A stretch of 64,000 nucleotides of DNA. It comes from Mariprofundus sp. KV (GTDB lineage: Bacteria > Pseudomonadota > Zetaproteobacteria > Mariprofundales > Mariprofundaceae). The stretch's first letter is position 1; the number at the start of each line of letters is the position of its first letter. Of this stretch, positions 18,531 to 27,041 are shown piece after piece. A program made the position numbers and the translations under genes. The stretch lies in NCBI RefSeq assembly GCF_013387475.1, contig NZ_VWNB01000001.1, positions 90,559-154,558 of the forward strand, read 5' to 3'. Under the pieces are notes generated by a model. That model searched no databases. It had not been told where the DNA came from and worked only from the letters and a program-made list of their open reading frames with translations.

Positions 18531-18740
18531 TTAAAACCGCCCGACAAAGTCTTTGGCAATATAGATGGTGGCATACCAGAGAATCAGCGAGAGTATAATC
18601 ATGCGCAGCGGCCTGCCGATATCCCTGCCGATCTTTTTCATCGGATGTTTTTTTACCAGTCCGCGAATCAGTATGGCCAGCAACAACAGTGCAGCCACGC
18701 CGTAGGTCATATAAAAAATCAGCCAGAGATCTCTGCTCAT
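18531..18740 (-). CDS. Small two-helix membrane protein
   Basis: A 69-residue protein with two predicted membrane helices (IFYMTYGVAALLLLAILIRGL and MIILSLILWYATIYIA) joined by a basic loop KKHPMKKIGRDIGRP. No family is recognised. It is divergent from the 18872 gene. The likely ATG lies at 18740; no strong ribosome binding site was identified. Hydrophobic coding potential and a clean gap of about 94 bp to cmoM argue for a real gene. Confidence 0.55.
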   Translation of the reverse strand: MSRDLWLIFYMTYGVAALLLLAILIRGLVKKHPMKKIGRDIGRPLRMIILSLILWYATIYIAKDFVGRF

Positions 18741-18871
18741 CGCTGCAGCTTAAACGATACAGCGATGAATGCCATCCTCATCATCAAATGAAACATACGC
18801 GACGGAAGATGATGTGTAGAGTGCCACTCCCGTCTGCAACCATGCAGCACGACAGATGCAGGAGCGACAAT

Positions 18872-19177
18872 ATGACAGCGCAGGCCACCCGATCCGATGA
18901 GAGTGAACAGAGTGTTGAAGAGACGCCGATTCAGCGAGTCACCATTGAAGTGTTAAAAGCCAAAGGCAGCAGCCGCACACCGCGCAAAGCAACGCTCTGC
19001 ATCATCCAGTCCGGTCAGTCTGAAAAATATGGCAGTGTACGTCTGGCCTGCACGCCGAATGGCAAAACATGGTACGTGGTAGCTGAACATCCCGGTGAAG
19101 GAGTAATAGCACCAGCGCCACTCAGGCATGAGAGGGAGGCGTACAATATGTTCAGCATTCTCTGCGAAGCGAAATAA
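18872..19177 (+). CDS. Conserved hypothetical protein, 101 residues
   Basis: The frame continues far upstream, but the ATG at 18872 has AGGAG seven bases ahead, so a 101-residue product is preferred. The first 25 residues are acidic and disordered. The rest (ITIEVLKAKG onward) looks like a compact beta-rich domain, with KATLCIIQSGQSEKYGSVRLAC and WYVVAEHPGEG. No signal peptide. I do not recognise a family. It precedes the DUF190 gene by 78 bp in the same direction. Confidence 0.6.
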   Translation: MTAQATRSDESEQSVEETPIQRVTIEVLKAKGSSRTPRKATLCIIQSGQSEKYGSVRLACTPNGKTWYVVAEHPGEGVIAPAPLRHEREAYNMFSILCEAK

Positions 19178-19255
19178 CCCTTTTTCTTGTATCCATTCCT
19201 CTTGTAACCCGACGTCACATAATACAGACTGGTTCGCGGAAGAGGAGGCAATCAC

Positions 19256-19588
19256 ATGACTGAGGGTCTGTGCCTGCGCATTTATTTAACTGAATCGTCC
19301 AGAATCGATGGCAAACCGGCAACGGAAGCCATTCTTTCCCTGTGCAAAAACGCAGGACTGCGCGGTGTTTCGGTGCTGCGCGGCATTGAAGGTCTGGGTG
19401 AGCACGGCATTCGTTCCACCTCATTTCTCGATCTCTCCGCCGATCTTCCCATTCTTGTAGAAGCCATTGATACAACCGATAAAATCAATCAGGCATTAGA
19501 ACAAATGAAATCACATCTGGGACAGTGCATGGTCGCCACCTGGCCGGTAGCACTGATGCGCTATGGAGAAAATGATGGAAATGATTGA
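19256..19588 (+). CDS. DUF190 (PII-like) family protein
   Basis: A 110-residue protein matching DUF190/COG1993: the opening LRIYLTESSRIDGKPATEAILSL, then AGLRGVSVLRGIEGLGEHG, LSADLPILVEAIDT and KINQALEQMKSHL. These are PII-like ferredoxin-fold trimers, often next to the CrcB fluoride channel; here no crcB is present. AGGAGG precedes the ATG. Its end overlaps the next gene, a Crp/Fnr-type regulator, by 26 bases, so the two are coupled. This suggests a small-molecule sensing role upstream of transcription, but that is inference. Confidence 0.88.
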   Translation: MTEGLCLRIYLTESSRIDGKPATEAILSLCKNAGLRGVSVLRGIEGLGEHGIRSTSFLDLSADLPILVEAIDTTDKINQALEQMKSHLGQCMVATWPVALMRYGENDGND

Positions 19589-20264
19589 GATGTTAAGAAA
19601 GGTACCGCTATTTGCCGAGCTCGATGAGGATGAGTTGAGAGCGGTCACATCACTTGCCAACAGTCTTGATATACCCAAGAAAAACATCGTCTTTCAGGAG
19701 TTCGATCTCGGCGACTCGATGTATGTGATACTTAAAGGGGAGGTAAAAATCTCCACCTACTCTGCCGAAGGTCGTGAAGTGGTTCTGGCCCTGCTTGAGA
19801 GAGGTTCATTTTTCGGTGAACTCTCACTGCTGGATGAGGAGCCGCGATCAGCCACTGTCACCACCATGGAGGACTCCAAGTTCGCTCATATCCGCAGGCG
19901 TGACCTGACCTCTCTGCTGCTTGAGCAGCCGGCCATTACACTGAAAATCCTTAAAGAACTGGCATCACGCCTGCGCCGCACCAGCCGTGTGCTTGAGCGC
20001 ATCAGCAGCATGGATGTGCCGCATCGCCTCTACGCCTATCTGGTGGATCACTGTAAACGATTCAGTCAGCCGGATGAGGATGACTGCTACTCCACCATCC
20101 TGCCCACCCATCAACTGCTGGCCGACCAGCTCTCAACCAGCCGTGAAACCATCTCTCGTGCCATCAGTCAGCTGAAAAAAGATGGTCTGCTTGTTCAGGG
20201 CGAAGGACGCGGAAAAATGCGTGTTGATGTTGATGCACTGGAAGATCGACTGGACGATTTTTAA
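19563..20264 (+). CDS. Crp/Fnr-family transcriptional regulator
   Basis: A 233-residue regulator. The cyclic-nucleotide-binding fold spans about residues 15-130, with GDSMYVILKGEVKIS and FFGELSLLDEEPRSATV, which resembles the phosphate-binding cassette FGELAL..RSA of cAMP-binding members. The dimer helix is followed by a winged helix with LADQLSTSRETISRAISQLKKDGLL (HTH about 185-210). No Fnr N-terminal cysteine cluster is present, so it is Crp-like rather than an oxygen sensor. It could respond to the cAMP made by the cyclase at 40506, though that is speculation. Several in-frame ATGs (19563, 19572, 19575) are possible starts. Confidence 0.9.
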   Translation: MEKMMEMIEMLRKVPLFAELDEDELRAVTSLANSLDIPKKNIVFQEFDLGDSMYVILKGEVKISTYSAEGREVVLALLERGSFFGELSLLDEEPRSATVTTMEDSKFAHIRRRDLTSLLLEQPAITLKILKELASRLRRTSRVLERISSMDVPHRLYAYLVDHCKRFSQPDEDDCYSTILPTHQLLADQLSTSRETISRAISQLKKDGLLVQGEGRGKMRVDVDALEDRLDDF

Positions 20265-20274
20265 AATATTTTTT

Positions 20275-20310
20275 TACCACAAAGGACACGAAGGACGCTG
20301 AGAAAGAAAC
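20275..20310. repeat. Intergenic ACCACAAAGGACACGAAGG-type repeat, copy A
   Basis: Reads taccacaaaggacacgaagg and continues cgctgagaaagaaac. A related degenerate copy is at 60964. Sequences of this ACCACnAAGnACACnAAGG type recur between genes in many bacterial genomes; their role is unknown. This copy lies between the convergent 3' ends of the Crp-type gene and the radical SAM gene. Confidence 0.5.
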
Positions 20311-20454
20311 AGAAATATCACGGGTTCCTGAATTTTGTCTGCTCAGCCGCGTAAGGGACAGATTGTACTCCTATTAATTCTTACTTCGTATACTCTGTTT
20401 ATCTCTTCGCCCGCCGGGCAGATTCACCTTATGCTTTCGTAGTGAAAAGCTTTT

Positions 20455-21300
20455 TCAGAGAGAGAGTTTAACTTTCAGGCCACTGGCTTCGATTCTTGCC
20501 GCCACCATCTCCATCCAGCCCGCATCAAGCGGCTTCAGATGTTTTGCCTCAGCCTGTAGTGATGGGCGTGCCAGACCGTAAAGCAGCACACCACAGAGAG
20601 GAACACCATCACGCTGCAGCTGCGCAAGAAACTCGATATAACGTTGCATCTCCGCCTCGGCTGGCGGTTGCTCATCCCAGGCCATCAGACAGGTTTGAAT
20701 CCATGTCGGGCAGAGCAGCGCCACCGCCTCGACCTGTTTGCGCAGGCGTGCCGCATCGAGTTTGATGCCATTGATACGCAGAATAGCCTCACTACTGACA
20801 GCATCGACTTTAACCCACACCTCACCATTGCAAGCTGCCATCAATCTTAAACCGCGCTGCACATCTGCCTTGTGCAGATAGGAGCCGTTACTGATCAGGC
20901 GCAGTGGCACGGAAAGGGAGAACTCGGACATCACCGCGAGAATCACCTCGACCACGGCATCAAAGGCCCGGCAACTGGTCGGCTCACCATTGCCTGAAAT
21001 GGCAATATCACAGAGCTGGCGACTGCCTTCAGCCACTCGCTGAAGCATAAAATCACCGTTAAGTATCTCATCGAGTAGCGTAGATAGCTCTCTGCGCAAT
21101 AGCTCCAGATCAATCTCGGGTGCTACGCCGCGCTTAAGACCGGGCACCTGGCAGTAGGTACAGTGCCAGTTGCAGGCGTTATTGGGGTTGAGGTTGATGC
21201 CAACCGAGACGCCACCGGCCCGGCGTGAGATGACCGGATAGACGTAGCGCATACCGACCGCATCGCGATCATGATTGCGACTGTGAAGTTGACTGCTCAC
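20455..21300 (-). CDS. Radical SAM protein
   Basis: A 281-residue radical SAM enzyme. The start region HSRNHDRDAVGMRYVYPVIS precedes NLNPNNACNWHCTYCQVP, in which Cys43, Cys47 and Cys50 form the CxxxCxxC cluster. ISGNGEPTS follows as the SAM-binding GGE-like motif. No second iron-sulphur cluster motif is obvious. The fold resembles COG0731-type radical SAM proteins; the substrate is unknown. The likely start is GTG 21300, just after the stop of the upstream gene; the ribosome binding site is weak. It converges with the Crp-type gene. Confidence 0.8.
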   Translation of the reverse strand: MSSQLHSRNHDRDAVGMRYVYPVISRRAGGVSVGINLNPNNACNWHCTYCQVPGLKRGVAPEIDLELLRRELSTLLDEILNGDFMLQRVAEGSRQLCDIAISGNGEPTSCRAFDAVVEVILAVMSEFSLSVPLRLISNGSYLHKADVQRGLRLMAACNGEVWVKVDAVSSEAILRINGIKLDAARLRKQVEAVALLCPTWIQTCLMAWDEQPPAEAEMQRYIEFLAQLQRDGVPLCGVLLYGLARPSLQAEAKHLKPLDAGWMEMVAARIEASGLKVKLSL

Positions 21301-21310
21301 AGATAAATAA

Positions 21311-21607
21311 TCAGGCGTAGGTATCGAGCAACAGACCACCGGCAGCAGGCAGAGGAGCACCACCTTTCTGGTTATAGGTTAGAGGCTGTTGCTGCTGTTG
21401 TTGCTGAAGGAGTTGCATCATATCAGCAGTGCGGGAGGGCATGCCGCGAAACATCTGACCTGAGCGGGTCGTGATTGCAGGCTCTTTTACAGCCTGGGCA
21501 TCGATAATCAGACTGTTATTGAATGGCGCAGACTGAGACTGCGGTGGAATAGCAACCGCAGGCGGGGAGGTATCAACCCGGAACATAAGACCTAAGGTAA
21601 CAGCCAT
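21311..21607 (-). CDS. Hypothetical glutamine-rich protein
   Basis: A 98-residue low-complexity protein rich in Ala, Pro and Gln with a run of seven glutamines (residues about 67-73) encoded by mixed CAG/CAA codons. No domain, signal or membrane helix is seen. It fills an otherwise empty 330-bp gap between bioA and the radical SAM gene in the same orientation, and a GGAG lies 12-15 bases before its ATG. These are weak arguments for a real gene; it could be spurious. Confidence 0.45.
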   Translation of the reverse strand: MAVTLGLMFRVDTSPPAVAIPPQSQSAPFNNSLIIDAQAVKEPAITTRSGQMFRGMPSRTADMMQLLQQQQQQQPLTYNQKGGAPLPAAGGLLLDTYA

Positions 21608-21629
21608 CGGAACAGCCTACTCCCGGCCG

Positions 21630-22922
21630 CTATTTTGAGTCAAACAGCGTACAGGCAGAGGTCATCGCAGCGGTGACACGACTCAGCTGTGCAGATGAGA
21701 TAACAAAGGGTGGCATGGTATAGATCAGTTTGCCGAACGGCCGCAGCCAGACACCCCGCTCTATCAGTGAGACCTGCACCGACGGCACATCCACTGCATC
21801 CTGCATCTCGATCACACCGATTGCCCCTTTAATGCGCACATCGGCCACACCCGGCAGCTCTCGACAGCCAGCAAGCTCCGCCTCCAACTGTGCCTCAATA
21901 GCCGCCACACGCTGCTGCCAGGGCGAGGCCAGCAGCAGATCGAGACTGGCATTGGCCACGGCACAGGCCAGTGGATTGGCCATAAAGGTTGGCCCGTGCA
22001 TCAGCACCCCTGAGCCATCGCTGTGAATGCCCTCACACACCTTTGCCGAGCAGAGCGTGGCTGCCAGACTCATATAACCGCCGGTCAACGCTTTACCGAC
22101 ACACATAATATCAGGATGAACTCCCGCCTGTTCAGAAGCGAACATGGTGCCGGTACGTCCGAACCCCGTAGCAATCTCATCAAGGATCAGCAGCAGATCG
22201 TACTCATCACAGAGCCTGCGCACCTGCCTCAAGAATTCAGGGGCATAGAAACGCATACCACCGGCGCCCTGCACAATCGGTTCAAGTATCACCGCCGCCA
22301 GCTCATGATGATGGGTTCTGATTCTCGACTGCAGTGATGCCAGCTGCGCAACATCCCACTGCGCATCACTGCCGGCTGTGGGTGCTTCGGCAAACAGCTG
22401 CTGGGCCAGCACACCGGAGAAGAGATGATGCATACCCGACTCAGGGTCGCAGACACTCATCGCACCGAAGGTGTCACCATGATAGCCGTTGCGAATGGTC
22501 AGCAGCCGCTGTTTTTCAGGCGAACCCTTAGCCTGCCAGTACTGCAGCGCCATCTTGATCGCTACCTCTACCGATACCGAACCGGAATCGGCAAAGAAGA
22601 TATGGGCCATATTCTCAGGTGCAATCTCGAGAAGCTTACTGGCCAGATCGGCGGCTGGCCGGTGAGTCAAACCACCGAACATCACATGCGCCATCTGTTG
22701 CAGCTGCTGCTCTGCCGCACGATTGAGCTCCGGCACGTTATAACCGTGGATGGCAGACCACCACGAAGACATACCATCGATGACAGATCTGCCATCCTCA
22801 AACTCCAGCTCAACACCGGCTGCCCGCATGACCGGATAGACCTGTGCCGGATTGATCATCGAAGCGTAGGGGTGCCAGACATGCTGACGCTCAAATGCCA
22901 GCCACTCCTCTTGCTGCTTCAT
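21630..22922 (-). CDS. bioA: Adenosylmethionine-8-amino-7-oxononanoate aminotransferase
   Basis: A 430-residue class III aminotransferase that converts KAPA to DAPA in biotin synthesis with SAM as amino donor. Features: an opening RQHVWHPYASM, DGMSSWWSAIHGY typical of BioA rather than generic class III enzymes, PLP-site ILDEIATGFGRTG, and the Schiff-base lysine in CVGKALTGGYM. Length fits. No other bio gene is nearby. Its start overlaps the holA stop by four bases, so it is translated from the leuS-lptE-holA-bioA run. Confidence 0.95.
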   Translation of the reverse strand: MKQQEEWLAFERQHVWHPYASMINPAQVYPVMRAAGVELEFEDGRSVIDGMSSWWSAIHGYNVPELNRAAEQQLQQMAHVMFGGLTHRPAADLASKLLEIAPENMAHIFFADSGSVSVEVAIKMALQYWQAKGSPEKQRLLTIRNGYHGDTFGAMSVCDPESGMHHLFSGVLAQQLFAEAPTAGSDAQWDVAQLASLQSRIRTHHHELAAVILEPIVQGAGGMRFYAPEFLRQVRRLCDEYDLLLILDEIATGFGRTGTMFASEQAGVHPDIMCVGKALTGGYMSLAATLCSAKVCEGIHSDGSGVLMHGPTFMANPLACAVANASLDLLLASPWQQRVAAIEAQLEAELAGCRELPGVADVRIKGAIGVIEMQDAVDVPSVQVSLIERGVWLRPFGKLIYTMPPFVISSAQLSRVTAAMTSACTLFDSK

Positions 22923-23908
22923 GGCTGCAGTCGTCCCGCTGCAACCAGATCAAGGGTCAGGCGCTCAATCACTACCGGACGATCTTCAATGGTCGCACCT
23001 TTCACCAGCTTCTCTGCACGGATGATGCGCTGCACGGCAAGTGCGAGTTCACTGCCCTTCCAGGCCCGCGACTCATCAGGAACCTTGCTGCGGGCATCGC
23101 CAAATACCTTGGCCGCCATAAGTGCATTGCGATCCCGTTGCGACTGATACCAGCGGTACATCAGCAACTGCTGCATACGTGTCCCCAGCCAGGAGATCAT
23201 CTGCACTTCAGCCACCTGCTGCTCTTTCAACAGTTGCCGCACCAGCCTCAATGCCTCAGGGCTACGCATCGCCACGGCATGACACCACTCCTCCAGTGCC
23301 CCCGGCGCACGCTCACCGAGCAGCTCTGCCACCACATCCAGTCCGAGTTCACGCCCCTCGCCGCTATCGTACCAGCTCAGGCGCTGAATCATCTGCCTGG
23401 CTGCCAGACGCATCCCGGAGAGCCGCTCACTCATCCAGACAACCGCATCCGGTGCTACCTTGAGGCCACTCTTTCTGATCTCAGCCTCCAGCCAGCGTGC
23501 AAAAGCAGCCTCATCGGGGCGACTGAATTCGCACTCGGCAACCGCCTTTTCAGCCTTCATCTTTTTATGCATGGCTTTTTTCCAGTCGACACCCGGTGCG
23601 CAGATGATCAGTCGATTCGTTGTAGAAACGGATGTGGCAAGCTTAAGCAGATGTTCACTCTGTTTGGGGTTGGCTGACTGGGCATTACGCACCAGAGCAA
23701 AGCAGACCGAGGAGCCGAACAGTCCTCTGTTTCGGGATTCACTCTCCACCCGTGCCAACTCATTGATATCAACGCGGATGCGCACAGCATCCTCAGCCCC
23801 TTCAGCCAGCAGCGCTTCGGCCGCCTCAAAGATGGCATCCTCATCCTCGCCGTGCAGGTAGTAAGCGTTACATTCAGCCGGCAACAACCGGGCCGGGCTC
23901 AGGCGCAC
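22919..23908 (-). CDS. holA: DNA polymerase III delta subunit
   Basis: A 329-residue HolA, the wrench that opens the beta clamp within the clamp loader. The opening CNAYYLHGEDEDAIFEAAEALL is typical; later LIICAPGVDWKKAMHKKMKA and WLEAEIRKSGLKVAPDAVVWM are the AAA+-like lid motifs. The start is GTG: an in-frame stop lies just upstream, so no earlier start is possible. It lies 32 bp after lptE and overlaps bioA. leuS-lptE-holA is a conserved proteobacterial order. Confidence 0.92.
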   Translation of the reverse strand: MRLSPARLLPAECNAYYLHGEDEDAIFEAAEALLAEGAEDAVRIRVDINELARVESESRNRGLFGSSVCFALVRNAQSANPKQSEHLLKLATSVSTTNRLIICAPGVDWKKAMHKKMKAEKAVAECEFSRPDEAAFARWLEAEIRKSGLKVAPDAVVWMSERLSGMRLAARQMIQRLSWYDSGEGRELGLDVVAELLGERAPGALEEWCHAVAMRSPEALRLVRQLLKEQQVAEVQMISWLGTRMQQLLMYRWYQSQRDRNALMAAKVFGDARSKVPDESRAWKGSELALAVQRIIRAEKLVKGATIEDRPVVIERLTLDLVAAGRLQP

Positions 23909-23940
23909 GGGAGATTCACCGCTTTAACCTGCATGTTGCT

Positions 23941-24453
23941 TCAGAACCCGGATCGCAAACGACCCAGCGCATCCTGCAACCACTGCTTGCGCAGGTCACG
24001 GAGCATCCGCTCACGAGATGCTTCGATACTGGTTGGGCCTCCGGCCACATAGACATCACCCTGCGTCTGGATCAGACCACTCTGCCAGCTGCTTTTGCCA
24101 TCCCGCTCTAGCGCCAGCGAGCCGGAGAAGGTCATATGGTACTGGGTCGCCACACCAGCCGCATCGTAGGCAGATGGTGTAAAGCGAAGCGGAGCAATGC
24201 TCACATTCAGATTGGCATGCCCCTGCTGATCAACCACATCCCTGGGCTCAATCAGTGCATACTTATCAGAGCTCAAACGCTGCTTCAGGTTGGCTATAAA
24301 CTGGCGATCACTCTCTCCGCGCACTATCAGCGACACTGTTTTCACATCCGCAGTGATGGCGCCCTCACTATCACCGTGCCCCACCAGATGATAACCGCAT
24401 GCGGATAACAGCAGTGCGGCTGTCATCAATGACGGCAGCAATAGCTTTCTCAT
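23941..24453 (-). CDS. lptE: LPS-assembly lipoprotein LptE
   Basis: A 170-residue lipoprotein. The lipobox LLSAC gives a lipidated Cys19, followed directly by GYHL, the LptE hallmark. LptE plugs the LptD barrel in the outer membrane and helps LPS reach the surface. The protein has the expected alternation of beta strands with a final amphipathic helix RMLRDLRKQWL. It overlaps leuS by four bases. No LptD is in the window. Its presence shows an LPS-bearing Gram-negative. Confidence 0.92.
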   Translation of the reverse strand: MRKLLLPSLMTAALLLSACGYHLVGHGDSEGAITADVKTVSLIVRGESDRQFIANLKQRLSSDKYALIEPRDVVDQQGHANLNVSIAPLRFTPSAYDAAGVATQYHMTFSGSLALERDGKSSWQSGLIQTQGDVYVAGGPTSIEASRERMLRDLRKQWLQDALGRLRSGF

Positions 24454-26912
24454 GCCGGTTTCACCACCACATTCAACAGCCGTCCCGGCACCAGAATCAC
24501 TTTAACCACCTGCATATTCTCCAGCCACTTGGCGATTGAGGCATCGGCTCTGGCCGCAGCCATCGCCTCATCCTGACCGGCATCTTTGGCAATGGTAATC
24601 TCGCCACGCCGTTTACCCTGCACCTGAACCGCGATGGTAATCTCATTCTGCTCAAGCGCGCTCTCATCCACCGACGGCCACTGACTGACAATAGCCATCT
24701 CGCGCATACCGATAGCCTCACCGATTTCGCAGGCAAAGTGCGGTACAAACGGCGCCAGCATCGTGGCCAGAACCTCAATGCCCTCGCGACAGGCTGCACT
24801 GCCAGCTTCCCCTTTCGGCTCAAAGGCCTGCAGCGCATTGGAGAGCTCCATCAATGCGGCAATAGCCACATTAAAGGCAAAGCCATGCTCAAAGGCGTGC
24901 GTGACACGCTGGATGGTTGAGTGAATGGTAAAACGCAGCGCTTTCACGGCTGCAGCATCATCCTCGCCGTCATGCTGCTCCTTGAGCTTCTCCAGCAGAC
25001 GCCAGACGCGCTTAAGGAAGCGATGACCACCCTCAACACCTGCATCATTCCACTCCAGCTCCTTCTCAGGCGGTGCGGCAAACAGGGTGAACAGACGCGC
25101 AGTATCAGCGCCGAAGCGCTCAATAATCGCCTTGGGATCAACAGTATTGCCTTTGGACTTGCTCATCTTGGTGCCATCTTTGAGCACCATCCCCTGCGTA
25201 AGCAGATTCCTGAACGGCTCATCACCGCCCTGTTCAGTGCTGAACAGACCGGCATCACGCATCAGCTTGTGATAAAAACGGGCATAGAGCAGATGTAGCA
25301 CGGCATGCTCCACACCACCGATATACTGATCCACAGGCGCCCAGCGCTGCATTGCACTGCTCTCAACCATCGCTGTATCACAGCGTGGCGATGTATAGCG
25401 GTTCATATACCAGGAGGACTCCATAAATGTGTCGAAGGTATCAAGCTCACGCACAGACGGCTTGCCACATTTGGGGCAGTCGGCATGTTTAAAGTCATGG
25501 CAATCCACCAGCGGTGAAGCGCCTCCGGTTGGTTGCAGATGGGTTGGCAGCTCAACAGGCAGCTGATCATCCGGCACCGGCACCGCGCCGCAATCATCAC
25601 AGTGAATCACCGGAATCGGCGCACCCCAGTAGCGCTGACGGGAGACCAGCCAGTCACGCAGTCGATACTGAACCCGCTCACAACCTTTGCCCTGCTCGCT
25701 CAACCACTGGGTAATACTCTGTTTGGCAGCAACTGAATCGGAACCATCAAACTGCGCCGAATTCACCAGTTCACCAGCTTCGGTAAAGGCGGCTGCGTCA
25801 ATATCCCAATCACCTTCAACAGGTTTAATCACCTGCTTGATCGGCAGATCATACTTCTTCGCAAAGGCGTGATCGCGCTCATCGTGTGCTGGCACGCTCA
25901 TCACTGCACCTGTGCCGTAACCCATCAGGACAAAGTTGGCGACCCAGACCGGCACCGAAGCGCCGGTTATCGGATGCACGGCATTAAAGCCGGTTGGCAT
26001 GCCGCGCTTCTCCATCGTTTCGATATCCGCCTCTTTGGTGGATATTCTGCTGCACTCATCAATAAATTTAGCCAGATCCAAACTGCTTTCAGCGGCCTTC
26101 TGCGCCAAGGGATGGGCTGCGGCCACGGCCATGTAGGTCACGCCCATCAGGGTGTCGGGGCGAGTGGTAAAGATATCCAGCGTCTCATCTGAGCCCTCAA
26201 GACGGAAAGAGACCTCGGCACCACTGGATTTGCCAATCCAGTTGCGCTGCATGCCGACAACCTTCTCAGGCCAGCCGCTCAGTTTATCAAGATCGGCAAG
26301 CAGCTCCTCGGCATAATCGGTGATGCGGATAAACCACTGTTTCAGATTCTTCTTGATGACCGGGGTATCACAGCGCCAACAGACACCATCAACCACCTGT
26401 TCATTGGCCAGCACGGTATGGCATGGATCACACCAGTTCACCTCGGCATCAGCCTGATAGGCCAGCCCCTTCTCCATCAGACGGGTAAACAGCCACTGCT
26501 CCCAGCGGTAATACTCAGGACGGCAGGTGGCAATCTCACGCGACCAGTCGTAGGAGAGGCCGAGACGTTTAAGCTGTGTGCGCATCTGATCGATATTGGC
26601 ATAAGTCCACTCAGCCGGTGGACGGTGATGCTTGATCGCCGCATTCTCAGCCGGCAGCCCGAATGCATCCCAGCCAATCGGATGCAGTACATTAAAGCCA
26701 TTCATACGCTTATAGCGTGCCACGGCATCACCCAGACAGTAGTTGCGCACATGGCCCATATGCAGGTTACCCGAGGGGTAGGGGAACATCACCAGACAGT
26801 AGTAACTCTCACGTGCGTCATCCGGATCATCGCAGGTGCTATCGATATCCGCATCGATCCATCGCTGCTGCCATTTTGCTTCAATCTGCTCTGCTTCGTA
26901 ACGCTCTGACAC
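24450..26912 (-). CDS. leuS: Leucyl-tRNA synthetase
   Basis: An 820-residue class I synthetase that charges tRNA-Leu. FPYPSGNLHMGHVRNY holds the HIGH-type motif, and DGTKMSKSKGNTVDP the KMSKS motif. The CP1 editing domain lies between, with DTLMGVTYMAVAAAHP and GYGTGAVMSVPAHDERD intact, so post-transfer editing should be active. A zinc-like insertion CDDCGAVP..CPKCGKP is present. It is the first gene of the leuS-lptE-holA-bioA run; the rpoH terminator lies 70 bp upstream, so leuS needs its own promoter. Confidence 0.96.
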   Translation of the reverse strand: MSERYEAEQIEAKWQQRWIDADIDSTCDDPDDARESYYCLVMFPYPSGNLHMGHVRNYCLGDAVARYKRMNGFNVLHPIGWDAFGLPAENAAIKHHRPPAEWTYANIDQMRTQLKRLGLSYDWSREIATCRPEYYRWEQWLFTRLMEKGLAYQADAEVNWCDPCHTVLANEQVVDGVCWRCDTPVIKKNLKQWFIRITDYAEELLADLDKLSGWPEKVVGMQRNWIGKSSGAEVSFRLEGSDETLDIFTTRPDTLMGVTYMAVAAAHPLAQKAAESSLDLAKFIDECSRISTKEADIETMEKRGMPTGFNAVHPITGASVPVWVANFVLMGYGTGAVMSVPAHDERDHAFAKKYDLPIKQVIKPVEGDWDIDAAAFTEAGELVNSAQFDGSDSVAAKQSITQWLSEQGKGCERVQYRLRDWLVSRQRYWGAPIPVIHCDDCGAVPVPDDQLPVELPTHLQPTGGASPLVDCHDFKHADCPKCGKPSVRELDTFDTFMESSWYMNRYTSPRCDTAMVESSAMQRWAPVDQYIGGVEHAVLHLLYARFYHKLMRDAGLFSTEQGGDEPFRNLLTQGMVLKDGTKMSKSKGNTVDPKAIIERFGADTARLFTLFAAPPEKELEWNDAGVEGGHRFLKRVWRLLEKLKEQHDGEDDAAAVKALRFTIHSTIQRVTHAFEHGFAFNVAIAALMELSNALQAFEPKGEAGSAACREGIEVLATMLAPFVPHFACEIGEAIGMREMAIVSQWPSVDESALEQNEITIAVQVQGKRRGEITIAKDAGQDEAMAAARADASIAKWLENMQVVKVILVPGRLLNVVVKPA

Positions 26913-26981
26913 CTGCTATCACTCCCGAAAAGGCTTTTTTGCCTGAAAAACTCAGATGCGGATGATGATGGCTATAGGCCC

Positions 26982-27014
26982 GAAAGAAAAGAGGCAGTCC
27001 CGAAAGACTGCCTC
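26982..27014 (-). terminator. Intrinsic terminator of the rpoH-like gene
   Basis: A perfect nine-base stem, GAGGCAGTC with GACTGCCTC and a six-base loop, followed on the minus strand by a T-rich tract (TTTTCTTTC). It sits just past the rpoH-like stop and ahead of leuS. Confidence 0.85.
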
Positions 27015-27041
27015 TGAAAATAGTTAAACCCGATCGTGTGA

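Noticed and set aside
22425-23677. Long plus-strand frames across bioA and holA
   Set aside because: They are His/Arg-rich shadow frames opposite two well-supported genes.
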